Shown one piece after another: positions 42,747 through 52,478 of a stretch of 64,000 bases of DNA; position 1 is the first letter of the stretch; each line of letters starts with the position of its first letter. The stretch is taken from contig JAODBB010000001.1 in assembly GCA_025463745.1 (NCBI GenBank), forward strand, positions 1 through 64,000, written 5' to 3'. A program made the translations under genes and the position numbers. The stretch is from Subtercola sp. Its GTDB lineage: Bacteria > Actinomycetota > Actinomycetes > Actinomycetales > Microbacteriaceae. The notes under the pieces are model-generated. The model ran no database searches, had not been told where the DNA came from, and saw only the letters and a list, made by a program, of their open reading frames with translations.

Positions 42747-44237
42747 CTAGCGCGCGTGAGGCGCTGCGTGTTCGGCGACCACGGCCGAGACCGCGGCGAG
42801 TACGTTCTCGTCATCGGCAAGCCGAGGGTCGATCACGGCGAGCAATGCCGCCACAGGCTGATCGCTCGAAACCGCCCGCGAGACGGCTTTGCCAGCGCTG
42901 TCGACGAGCTCGGCGCCTGAGAGCACCAGGGCGGCCCACGAGCCGATGACTCGTACGCACGCCGCCCCGTCCCTCCCGGCGGCCCGTTCGGCCAGCAAGG
43001 TCGGCACAATGCGCACCCGCAGCTTCAGTACGCCCTCTGCAGAGATCTGCGAGAGTCGGTGTTCGATGCGGGTGTTGGAAAATCGGCGTAGCAGGGCCTC
43101 GCGGTAGTCGTCGAGATCGAGTTGCTCTGCGGAAAGTCGCCGTGCGGCTTCGTTCCAGAAGCCTGTCACCCAACCGCGGCAGGTTTCGTCGGCCATCGCC
43201 TCGGCGACCGTGCCATGCCCCCGCAATAAACCTGCGTACGCCAATAAGCTGTGGGCACCGTTCAGCAGCCAGAGTTTGCGGTTCTCGAACGGTTCGATGT
43301 CATCGACGAATCGCGCGCCCGCCCGCTCCCAGGCCGGCCGGCCGGCGGGAAACTCACCGCTCAGAACCCAATCGCTGAACGGCTCAGTCACGACAGGGGC
43401 GTTGTCGTGCCAGCCGGTGAGCCGCTCTGCGATGAGCTGGTCTGCCGGCGTCATTCGCGGAGTAATGCGGTCGACCGACGTTGAGACGAACGAGACCTGC
43501 TCGGCCACCCACGTCGCGAACGGCGAACTCACCTCTGCTGCGAGCAACCTGACAACGCGCGAGAGCAACCTGCCATTCGAGGGCATGTTGTCACACGGCA
43601 CAACGGCGATCGGGCCGGCTCCCGCCAGGCGACGAGCCGCGAGGCCGAGAAGAAGCCGGCCGAGCGTCGTCGTCGGAGCGTCGTTTGCACGATCGGGAGC
43701 CTTCCTGTCGGCAAGATTCTGGAGAAGGCGACCGGAATCGCTGGGAGAACGCCCCTCGGGCAGGTTCGAGGCTAGCCACTCGCGATCGGCCTGCAGATCG
43801 ACATCGTTGTCGTCGGGCAGGCCATCGGCGGTCATCCGGTAGCCGGCTTCGGTCACCGTGATCGTGACGATCGCAGTCTTCGGGGCGCTGAGCAGCTCGA
43901 CGAAACGGGCCAGGTCGGCGCCGTCGACCGCTTCGACGATACTGCCGATCACCTCCGCCCGGTCTGCCGCGTCATCACGCTCGATGAGGGTGAACAGTCC
44001 GCCCTGGGGGCGGAGTTCATCGGCTGCGGTCGGGCTGCGCCCGGTGAACGCCGCTATCCCCCACTCCGACGTGTCGTCGGCATGTGCTGTGTACCACGCC
44101 TGGTGCGCCCGATGAAACGCACCGAGCCCGAGGTGCACGATGCGGATTCCTGTCGCAGACGGAGGCAGCCCGTGGGCCGTCGCGAAGGCCGCCCGGGTGA
44201 GAAGCCGGGAGTTCTTTCCGGTCGATGCGGGCGTCAC
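42747..44237 (-). CDS. uxuB: Fructuronate reductase (mannitol dehydrogenase family)
   Basis: A 496-residue long-chain polyol dehydrogenase that reduces D-fructuronate to D-mannonate (EC 1.1.1.57). IVHLGLGAFHRAHQAWYTAH near 32-51 is the family N-terminus; CDNMPSNGRLL near 205, RITP near 260 and ENRKLWLLNGAHSLLAY near 315 with the catalytic Lys and His follow. GTG 44237 overlaps the uxaC stop (TGTGA); the longer open frame to 44492 is a shadow of uxaC. Confidence 0.9.
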   Translation of the reverse strand: MTPASTGKNSRLLTRAAFATAHGLPPSATGIRIVHLGLGAFHRAHQAWYTAHADDTSEWGIAAFTGRSPTAADELRPQGGLFTLIERDDAADRAEVIGSIVEAVDGADLARFVELLSAPKTAIVTITVTEAGYRMTADGLPDDNDVDLQADREWLASNLPEGRSPSDSGRLLQNLADRKAPDRANDAPTTTLGRLLLGLAARRLAGAGPIAVVPCDNMPSNGRLLSRVVRLLAAEVSSPFATWVAEQVSFVSTSVDRITPRMTPADQLIAERLTGWHDNAPVVTEPFSDWVLSGEFPAGRPAWERAGARFVDDIEPFENRKLWLLNGAHSLLAYAGLLRGHGTVAEAMADETCRGWVTGFWNEAARRLSAEQLDLDDYREALLRRFSNTRIEHRLSQISAEGVLKLRVRIVPTLLAERAAGRDGAACVRVIGSWAALVLSGAELVDSAGKAVSRAVSSDQPVAALLAVIDPRLADDENVLAAVSAVVAEHAAPHAR

Positions 44238-45649
44238 AGCTTGAAGACCTTTCGTGGTACGACCGCCACGAGGTCGTAGATGATCTGCTCCGCGCTCTGC
44301 CGATCGATCCGGCCCTCTCGAACGAGCCGCGCCAGAAAGCTCGCGTCGAGACGCCGGGACATGTCGTGACGCGCGGGGATGGAGAGGAACGCGCGCGTGT
44401 CGTCGATGAATCCCGACCCTCGGTAGAAGCCCGCGGTCTCGGTGGTCGCTGCGCGAAACCGGAGTACAGCATCCGGTGCGTCGAGAAACCACCAGGGTGC
44501 ACCGATGTAGACGGCCGGGTAGTAGCCGGCCAGTGGTGCCAATTCGCGCGAATAGACGGTCTCATCGACAGCGAAGAGCACGAGGTGCAACGAGGGGTCG
44601 TTTCCGTAGCGCTCGAGAAGCGGCCGAAGCGACTCGACATAGCTCGTCGCGACCGGAATGTCGTGACCGGTGTCGGGGCCGAATCGTTCGAACGTGCCCG
44701 AGTCGTGATTTCGAACAATCCCGGCATGCACGGTCATCACCAGCCCGTCTTCGAGGCTCATGCGCGCTGACTCAAGAAGCATGTGACCGGAAAAGATGCG
44801 TGCGCCTTCCGCGTCGAGCCGGCCAGCGAGCGCCTCAGCGAAGAGCTGGGCGGCGCGCTCGTGCGAGAGGTCGGCGGCGAACGGCTGCGTCACCCCATGG
44901 TCGGACGAAACGGCGCCGTGCTCCACGAAATAGCGGCGCCGACCCGCCAGAGCGCCGAGATAGCCGTCGTAGTCGGCTGCTGCCGTACCGTTCCACGCTG
45001 CGAGCGCGGCTACTCGGTCGCTCCATCCCGGCGTCGCCGGGTTGAGATAGTTGTCAGGGCGGAAGGTGGGCACGACGCGACCGGTGAAGCTTGGGTCGGC
45101 TCGTAACGCGGCATGGGCCGCCAGGTCATCCATTGGGTCGTCGGTTGTCGCGAGCACGTCGATACCGAATGATTCGAACAGTGCCCTGGGGCGAAAGGCT
45201 TCGGTTTGCAACGCTGCGATGATCTGGTCGTAGAGCGCGTCTGCGTTATCTTCACACGGATGCTCGGTGATTCCGAATAAATCGACGAATTCGTGTTGCA
45301 GCCAATAGCCCGAGGCGGTTCCAGCGAACAGTAGCCAGTTCGAGCAGAAGATGCGCCAAGCCTCGCGAGGGTCGGCAACGTCGCCGCCGAGAAGGGTCGG
45401 GATGCCGAGTTCACCGAGCCCGAACCCCGCCGCATGGAGTACCCGCGTCACATAGTGGTCATAGCGCAGAAATAGCTGCGCAGGATCGGCGAACGGAGTG
45501 TTCTCGACGAGTATCAACGGGTCGACATGCCCATGCGGAGAAACGATGGGCAGGTCTGCAACGATCTTGTACAGCGTTCGCGCACACGCGCGCGTCTCCG
45601 GGTCCGATGGGAACAGACGGTCAGGATCGAGTCGGAGCGTCTTCGGCAT
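44234..45649 (-). CDS. uxaC: Glucuronate isomerase
   Basis: A 471-residue uronate isomerase (EC 5.3.1.12) converting D-glucuronate to D-fructuronate. Family markers: PIVSPHGHVDP near 35-45 with metal-binding His pair, FGIDVLATTDDPMDDL near 155, RVVPTFRPDNYLNP near 185, and GRRRYFVEHGAVSSDHG near 235. ATG 45649 lies 7 nt after a good -10 element, so the transcript is probably leaderless. It heads the operon uxaC-uxuB-manD. Confidence 0.92.
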   Translation of the reverse strand: MPKTLRLDPDRLFPSDPETRACARTLYKIVADLPIVSPHGHVDPLILVENTPFADPAQLFLRYDHYVTRVLHAAGFGLGELGIPTLLGGDVADPREAWRIFCSNWLLFAGTASGYWLQHEFVDLFGITEHPCEDNADALYDQIIAALQTEAFRPRALFESFGIDVLATTDDPMDDLAAHAALRADPSFTGRVVPTFRPDNYLNPATPGWSDRVAALAAWNGTAAADYDGYLGALAGRRRYFVEHGAVSSDHGVTQPFAADLSHERAAQLFAEALAGRLDAEGARIFSGHMLLESARMSLEDGLVMTVHAGIVRNHDSGTFERFGPDTGHDIPVATSYVESLRPLLERYGNDPSLHLVLFAVDETVYSRELAPLAGYYPAVYIGAPWWFLDAPDAVLRFRAATTETAGFYRGSGFIDDTRAFLSIPARHDMSRRLDASFLARLVREGRIDRQSAEQIIYDLVAVVPRKVFKL

Positions 45650-45656
45650 TTTCCTA

Positions 45657-45696
45657 AGTAAAGTGGTCTCCAGGCAGTTTGTCAATCGGTTGCCAA
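45657..45696 (-). promoter_or_regulatory. Promoter and LacI-type operator of the glucuronate operon
   Basis: On the minus strand TTGACA (45685-45680), 17 nt, TTTACT (45662-45657). The sequence TTGGCAACCGATTGACAA (45696-45679) fits a LacI palindrome TTGGCAACCGGTTGCCAA with three mismatches and overlaps the -35, so the LacI protein encoded just upstream can block RNA polymerase. The predicted start falls at or next to the uxaC ATG. Confidence 0.65.
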
Positions 45697-45725
45697 ATGA
45701 AGGTGCGGGGAGAGATACCTCAGCG

Positions 45726-46856
<1,131 letters not shown>

Positions 46857-46963
46857 TTTTCTATCCAATAGTTGCACAGGGCCTCGAGCGGACCGGTCAC
46901 GTCTCGCGAGTGTCCGTGTCGGGCGCCATGTTCATGACGACGGAAGAAAAGACGTCGCCACGG

Positions 46964-49060
46964 TCAGCGGCTGATGCGATTGATGATCTCCGCGCGCGAG
47001 GTGCTCTGGATATTGTGTGCGGCGGAGACCTGGCAGTCGAAAAGCTCGTCGGTCTGCAACGTCCATGGTGCGGGCGTCGACGTATCTGAGTCGTACAGTG
47101 CCGGGTCGACGGTGGTGCAGTTCTGTCTCACCCAGTGGCCGAGGGCGGTGACTGCGGGCGTAACCGTGCCGCTCTTCGACGCAGCCCCGGTCAGCAGCAC
47201 ATACCTGAGGTCGCCAGCCGAAACCAGCAATTGCACTCGATCGAGCGCGAGAGCATCGAGCCGACCAGTGTAGCCGCCGACCGGCATTACGTCGACTGCT
47301 CCGTTCAGGATGAGCGGGGCGGCGCTGCGCCAGCTGTCGGTAACGAGGGCATACATGCGCCGTGTCGGCTCGGTGCGGGCGAAGGCGTAGATAGCACCTT
47401 CGTCTGCGGCGGTGTCGATCGATTGCCTGTTCGAGTTCAAACCGATTCCGTAGCTGGGGTTACGTTGTTGCAGTTTTTCGGCGAACGTAGTCGTCGCCGG
47501 GCCAGCGTAGGCGTCGTTAGGCGAGCCGTTCCAGCCTGGCACGATTGTTGAGAGCGACCATGTGATAGGCGCGGCGAGTGTGACTGCGAGTGCGAGGGAT
47601 GCGGCGACGAAGACGCGCCGACGGGCATCCAGGGCGTCTGGAGAGAGTGCCGACCGGAATGTCACGGCGGCGGCGATGAGACCGCCGACACCAACCGCGC
47701 CGAGGAGAATGGACGACCCCGGAAGGTAAGTGCTCAACAATGCGACGATGAAGACCGTTTCGGCCGTGATGGTCAGCGGCAGCGCGAGCCTCATGCTCCG
47801 AGACGAACTGTGGGCTGCGCGAGCGAGGAGCAGGATGCCCACCAGGTTCAGAAGCACGAGCGGCAGCGCGAGGCTCGCCAGGTAGGCGGTGTGGGGCAAT
47901 GTGATGATGCTGACTACACCACCGGTGACGATGAGCTGGGAAAGTCCGAGCGCCCACATTGCCTCGACACCCCGTGCTCGAAGTACGCGGGGAACCGACC
48001 GCCCGCGGTGTCGATGCAGCTCAAATCCCCCGAGAATTGCTCCGGCAGCAGCTAGCGGCAACAGCCAGCCAATCTGGGTGGCGTAGACGGGCAGTACGAA
48101 CTTGAGCGGGGTGTGGTTGATCGCGAGTGCAGCGAGGCCGTTGCCCGCTACTGAGACGCCGCTGGGGTCGCTGTTGGCAACAGTCTCGATGCCGATTGCG
48201 CCTGGAACCAGCCCGGGTGAGAAGCGGTTCAGGCCGTTGTAGCCGAAGACCATTGAGAAAATGTTGTCATTCGAGGTGCCGTCGATGTAGGGGCGGGAGC
48301 CGGCGGGAACGAGTTGAATCACGGTCATCCACAACACCGAGACAATCAATACGACCGCGCCGGCGATCAGGAGAGCGCGCAGGCGGGCTCGCAGGCGATG
48401 CGGTGCGAGCAGGAAGTACAACGCGAAGAGAGGCGGAAGCACGAGCCAGGACTGCATCATCTTCGCCTGAAAGCCGATGCCGACGAACGCGGCCGCGAGA
48501 TACAGAAACCGGGCGTTCCCGGTGACGACAGACCGCTGCCACGCCAACACAGCGAGCGTCGTGCACATCGTAAGCATGCCGTCTTCCATCGCGTGTGAGA
48601 ACATCGACACCAGCAGAGGAGTGAAAGCCATGATGGCTCCGGCCAGCAGACCCAGGCGGCGCCCGAGCCATGTCGAAACGATGAAATAGGTTGCGCCCAC
48701 TGTCACGACGCCTTCGATCACCTGGGGCAGCGCCAGGGCGAACGGGCTGAAGCCGAAAAGACGTGCTGAAAGCGCCTGGGGAACGAGGAATCCCGCCAGC
48801 TTGTCGATCGTCACCGTGCCCGACGGGTCGAACGCTCCATAGAAGAAGGCACGCCAACTGACCGACATGCTCTTCGCGGCCGTTGCGTAGTAGTCGCTGA
48901 GGCCACTGTTGGCGATGTTCCAGCCGTAGAGAACCGCGGTGGACAGTAGCAATGCGGCGAGGGCGGGGCGGACTCGGCGTCGCGGTAGGCGCGGATCTCC
49001 GCCTGCCCGCTGCACGAGTGGACGGTCAGGCGCGGTGGCGAAGCCTGTCATCGCACTCAT
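46964..49060 (-). CDS. GT39/ArnT-like membrane glycosyltransferase (YkcB type)
   Basis: A 698-residue multi-pass protein of the dolichyl-phosphate-mannose-type/PMT superfamily. TM1 (residues 32-48) is followed by an acidic extracellular loop SGLSDYYATAAKSMSVSW, the family's catalytic-acid region, then DKLAGFLVPQALSARLFG and about ten further hydrophobic segments; residues 500-698 form a soluble extracytoplasmic domain. It would transfer a sugar from a polyprenyl phosphate carrier to a cell-surface acceptor. It overlaps the histidine kinase gene as ATGA, forming a three-gene operon with the two-component system. Confidence 0.82.
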   Translation of the reverse strand: MSAMTGFATAPDRPLVQRAGGDPRLPRRRVRPALAALLLSTAVLYGWNIANSGLSDYYATAAKSMSVSWRAFFYGAFDPSGTVTIDKLAGFLVPQALSARLFGFSPFALALPQVIEGVVTVGATYFIVSTWLGRRLGLLAGAIMAFTPLLVSMFSHAMEDGMLTMCTTLAVLAWQRSVVTGNARFLYLAAAFVGIGFQAKMMQSWLVLPPLFALYFLLAPHRLRARLRALLIAGAVVLIVSVLWMTVIQLVPAGSRPYIDGTSNDNIFSMVFGYNGLNRFSPGLVPGAIGIETVANSDPSGVSVAGNGLAALAINHTPLKFVLPVYATQIGWLLPLAAAGAILGGFELHRHRGRSVPRVLRARGVEAMWALGLSQLIVTGGVVSIITLPHTAYLASLALPLVLLNLVGILLLARAAHSSSRSMRLALPLTITAETVFIVALLSTYLPGSSILLGAVGVGGLIAAAVTFRSALSPDALDARRRVFVAASLALAVTLAAPITWSLSTIVPGWNGSPNDAYAGPATTTFAEKLQQRNPSYGIGLNSNRQSIDTAADEGAIYAFARTEPTRRMYALVTDSWRSAAPLILNGAVDVMPVGGYTGRLDALALDRVQLLVSAGDLRYVLLTGAASKSGTVTPAVTALGHWVRQNCTTVDPALYDSDTSTPAPWTLQTDELFDCQVSAAHNIQSTSRAEIINRISR

Positions 49061-50748
49061 GCGACGACTTCTTCATCTCGGCCGGGGTGCCGGGTGCCTG
49101 CGCCGTGCGCGATAGCGCTGTGAGGGAGCGAAGTATTCTGCTCGGGTGCACGTGCAGGGGCCACCGTCGGCAGAGCCACGGTGAAGCGAGTGCCGCGCGC
49201 GTTTGACTGCACGGTGATTGTTCCGTTGTGGGCCTCGACGATAGACAACACGATGGCCAATCCAAGCCCGGTGCCAGCGCCTGAACCTCGGGCTCTCGAC
49301 GCGTCGCCACGGGTGAAACGCTCGAAGAGGGTCGGCACGAGATCGTCTGGAATTCCCGGGCCATCGTCTTCGACCGTGACCTCGATGGCCCGCCCCAGTA
49401 CCCGTACGGTAGTGCAGATTGTCGTTTGCGCCGGGGTGTGCAGGTGCGCGTTCGCGAGCAGGTTCGCGAACAGCTGGTACAGCCGTTCCTGATCGCCGAC
49501 GACCAGCGCGTCAGCGTGGGGAACTTCGGTGACCCATCGGTGCCCCGACGCCGCAGCGTTGGCATCGTTCACTGCGTTCGTCACCACATCGGCGAGGTCG
49601 ACCTCCTCGGTTTGCAAGTCTTGTCCTTCGTCGATGCGGGCCAATAGCAGCAGCTCGTCGACGAGGGAACTCATCCGAAGCGACTCCGCCTCGATGCGGG
49701 CGAGAGCGTATTCGGTCATCTGCGGCAGAATCTCACTGTCTTGCCGCGTCAGTTCGGCATACCCCTGGATGGCCGAGAGGGGGGTGCGCAGCTCGTGGCT
49801 GGCATCGGTCACGAACCGGCGCATGCGCTGGTCGGTTGCCGCCCGAACCCCCAGAGCACTTTCGACGTGGTCGAGCATCCGGTTCAGAGCGTCTCCGACC
49901 TTGCCGATCTCTGTTCGCGGGTCGGTGTCGCCGGGGGGAACTCTGCTCGCGATGGCTGCCTCACCAGAGTCGAGTTTCAACGTCGTAACCACCACTGCTG
50001 TCTCGACGACGCGGGCCAGCGGACGAAGCGCCAAGCGCACGACGACGACGATTCCGATGATGGTAAGCAGGAGGACAGCGGCAGCGAGCAGCGCTAAAGT
50101 GAGTGTCTCGCCTCCGACCGCTGACTGGGAGGGTGCGAGTGACACACCGGCGATGAGCAAATACGTACTGTGCATCTCGACGGATATGAGGTAGTTGCCG
50201 AGTCCCGGCAGCTGGATCGTCTGGGGAACGTTTGTCGTCGTTTGCTCATCGGATGCGGCCGGTTTCGCAGTCGAAGCGGTCGGAGACGTGCCGGTCGCAG
50301 ACCGCTGCGCCGCCGTTTCTGCGGCGACCGCTGTCAGACTATTCACGACATCGGTCGACGCCGTGACCGCCAGCCCATCATTGAAGGTCGCAGAATCGAC
50401 GACCACGCCACCGCGCACCATCGCGATCAGTGTTCCTGTGGAGTGCCCAACGAACTCGGTCAACGGCTTGCTCAGCCCGTTTGTCCCCAGAGTCACGGTG
50501 CCCTCATCTGTGTGAGCGTCAGAGTATTTGTCCACGGCGTGACTGAAATCGGACATCGATGACGAGAGTTGTGCTCCAGCCGCTGTCATCGTTGACGATT
50601 GGATGCTCGCAACACTAATGACACCAACGATCAACAGCACCAGCGCGACCACGCTCGTGATACCGACGACGAGCTGACGCCCGAGTTGCCAGCCGGCGGG
50701 GTGCGTAAGCCGGGAGATACGACCATCTCGGCCCTGGCTTGCACTCAC
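49057..50748 (-). CDS. Sensor histidine kinase
   Basis: A 563-residue membrane kinase. TM1 at about 25-48 and TM2 at about 213-238 enclose a 160-residue extracellular sensor domain with a Thr/Ser/Ala-rich linker. A HAMP-like region follows to about 300, then the H-box TDASHELRTPLSAIQGYAEL with His318, an N-box LANAHLHTP where the usual second Asn-rich core is altered, and DDGPGIPDD, FERFTRGD and GTGLGLAIV of the ATPase domain. It overlaps its response regulator by four bases. The signal is unknown. Confidence 0.88.
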   Translation of the reverse strand: MSASQGRDGRISRLTHPAGWQLGRQLVVGITSVVALVLLIVGVISVASIQSSTMTAAGAQLSSSMSDFSHAVDKYSDAHTDEGTVTLGTNGLSKPLTEFVGHSTGTLIAMVRGGVVVDSATFNDGLAVTASTDVVNSLTAVAAETAAQRSATGTSPTASTAKPAASDEQTTTNVPQTIQLPGLGNYLISVEMHSTYLLIAGVSLAPSQSAVGGETLTLALLAAAVLLLTIIGIVVVVRLALRPLARVVETAVVVTTLKLDSGEAAIASRVPPGDTDPRTEIGKVGDALNRMLDHVESALGVRAATDQRMRRFVTDASHELRTPLSAIQGYAELTRQDSEILPQMTEYALARIEAESLRMSSLVDELLLLARIDEGQDLQTEEVDLADVVTNAVNDANAAASGHRWVTEVPHADALVVGDQERLYQLFANLLANAHLHTPAQTTICTTVRVLGRAIEVTVEDDGPGIPDDLVPTLFERFTRGDASRARGSGAGTGLGLAIVLSIVEAHNGTITVQSNARGTRFTVALPTVAPARAPEQNTSLPHSAIAHGAGTRHPGRDEEVVA

Positions 50749-51530
50749 TCGACCGGCCTCAAGACATACCCGACCCCCCGAACCGTATGGATCATCGGTA
50801 CGTTGCCTGAATCGATCTTCTTACGCAGATAAGAGACGTAAAGGTCGACGATGCTTGCGCGGCCGGCGAAGTCGTAGTTCCAAACCTGATCGAGAATCTG
50901 CGCTCGTGTGAGCACTCTCACCGGGTTTCGCATAAAAAAGCGCAGAAGCTCGAATTCGGTAGTGGTCAGGGAAATCAGCGAACCCGCCCGCCTGACGAGA
51001 TAGCTGCTTTCATCGAGCGTCAGATCGCCGAGGGTGATCATCGAGTTCTCCTCGGGCGAGGTCTGAACCGCCCGCCGCAGCATGCCGCGCAAGCGCGCAA
51101 CCAACTCCTCGAGGCTGAATGGCTTCGTCATGTAGTCGTCGCCGCCGGCGGTGAGGCCGACGATGCGGTCATCGACCGAGTCACGCGCGGTCAGGAACAA
51201 TGCTGGAGTCACAAGGTCGAGCTCCCTGATTTGTCGCAGAACGCTGAGGCCGTCGATGTCGGGAAGCATGATGTCGAGTACGAGGGCATCTGGCCGCGCG
51301 ACCTGGTACCGAGTGAGCGCATCACTTCCGTTGTGGGCCACCTCGACCATCCACCCTTCGTAACCGAGCGCGAGACTGACCAGGCTGGTCAGTGCGGTTT
51401 CGTCGTCGACGAGCAGGATTCTGATGGGTGATCCGTCGGCGCGCTGAATTCGGGGCAACTTAGCGAGCAAAGCGCGACGCCGATGCGAGTCGAGAATCGG
51501 GTCGGCAGGGCGAGAAGACAAAGTCGGCAC
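50745..51530 (-). CDS. OmpR/PhoB-type response regulator
   Basis: A 261-residue regulator: receiver domain from about 36 with acidic pair DDE and phosphoacceptor Asp86 in VLDIMLPDIDG, Lys in DYMTKPFSLEELVAR, and a C-terminal winged helix ending RKKIDSGNVPMIHTVRGVGYVL. The start is GTG 51530 after an AAGAAGG box; a 35-residue basic tail precedes the receiver. Regulates with the kinase encoded downstream, perhaps the glycosyltransferase. Confidence 0.9.
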   Translation of the reverse strand: MPTLSSRPADPILDSHRRRALLAKLPRIQRADGSPIRILLVDDETALTSLVSLALGYEGWMVEVAHNGSDALTRYQVARPDALVLDIMLPDIDGLSVLRQIRELDLVTPALFLTARDSVDDRIVGLTAGGDDYMTKPFSLEELVARLRGMLRRAVQTSPEENSMITLGDLTLDESSYLVRRAGSLISLTTTEFELLRFFMRNPVRVLTRAQILDQVWNYDFAGRASIVDLYVSYLRKKIDSGNVPMIHTVRGVGYVLRPVE

Positions 51531-51640
51531 CCAACCTTCTTAGCTCGTCGACCTCGACGTTTGCCCAGCTGCCCGCGATTCACACGCGGTTCATATTTTT
51601 TCAAACAGAACGCATTGCTCGTCGGTCTAGCGTCGCAGGC

Positions 51641-52255
51641 ATGTTGATTCGAATGCGTTCCGTAATACGGCGGCCTCGGCTGATGCGTGGCCCTCGCACC
51701 GAAGCGCCTATAGATGCCCCGGTCATCTTGACCCAGCGACTCACTCTGCGCCCGCACCGCCTCACCGACGCGCAGGCGTGGTTCGCATTGCAATTGGATC
51801 GTCGAGTCCTCGCCTACCTGCCGTGGCCAGAACGCTCTCAGGCGGCGTCGCTTCAGCACTTGCGCGACCGCACTCGGCACACCCGACTGTGGCAATCGAA
51901 CGACTTCATGGCATTAGCGATCGAACGCGAGGGCCAACTCATCGGCGATGTGTCGATGGTTCTGCGAGACGTGACTCCGGATGCCCGCTCGGTCGAAATG
52001 GGCTGGATCATCGACCCCGCCCACGGTGGTCGCGGTTACGCGACCGAGGCAGCCGAAGCGCTCATCGAGTTCGCCTTCTTCGTTGTCGGGGCGAAGACCG
52101 TCACAGCCGTCATCAACCGTCGCAACACTCGTTCAAGAGTTCTAGCCCGTCGGCTCGGGTTCGAGACGGCGGGCGTTGACGGGACAAATATCGTATTCGT
52201 GCTCGCGCAAAACCGCTCACTGTCGAAAACGCATCTGGACCACATCGCTGCCTGA
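51641..52255 (+). CDS. GNAT-family N-acetyltransferase (RimJ/RimL-like)
   Basis: A 204-residue GNAT protein. LTQRLTLRPHRLTDAQAWFAL near 29-49 is the RimJ/RimL-type N-terminus, and GWIIDPAHGGRGYATEAAEALIEFAF near 121-146 (shown here as one strand-loop-helix) contains the acetyl-CoA loop GGRGYATEA. The first 25 residues are basic and may be an over-long start. Acceptor unknown; it stands alone, divergent from the two-component operon. Confidence 0.82.
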   Translation: MLIRMRSVIRRPRLMRGPRTEAPIDAPVILTQRLTLRPHRLTDAQAWFALQLDRRVLAYLPWPERSQAASLQHLRDRTRHTRLWQSNDFMALAIEREGQLIGDVSMVLRDVTPDARSVEMGWIIDPAHGGRGYATEAAEALIEFAFFVVGAKTVTAVINRRNTRSRVLARRLGFETAGVDGTNIVFVLAQNRSLSKTHLDHIAA

Positions 52256-52292
52256 AGAGTCGACGAATGCGAACCGCTCGTGCAGGCCCTCT

Positions 52293-52475
52293 TCACCACA
52301 GCAGAGTGGTCGCGGCAGCCAGTTCTGGGATAACAACCACCTCCTCGACTTCGTTCGTGACGGCGTTGAGTTGTTTCATTGAGGCCTCAGAGAAGTAGCG
52401 GCGTTCGCCGGCCTCCCATTCATCGTATTGCTCGACGAGGACGGCTCCGGCGAGGCAGAGCATCGCGGCCGGGTG
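52293..52475 (-). pseudogene. C-terminal remnant of an IS256/Mutator-type transposase
   Basis: Minus-strand translation gives AAMLCLAGAVLVEQYDEWEA, then GERRYFSEASMKQLN and a stop at 52293-52295. The LVGAVLxEQHDEW-xxxRRYxS pattern is the conserved end of IS256-family transposases. The catalytic DDE part is absent and the fragment abuts the stop of the neighbouring aldehyde dehydrogenase gene, so it is an insertion sequence relic. Confidence 0.72.
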
Positions 52476-52478
52476 CCA

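Noticed and set aside
42747-44492. 581-codon version of uxuB
   Set aside because: The extra 85 codons read through the end of uxaC in another frame; GTG 44237 overlaps the uxaC stop and starts the family homology.
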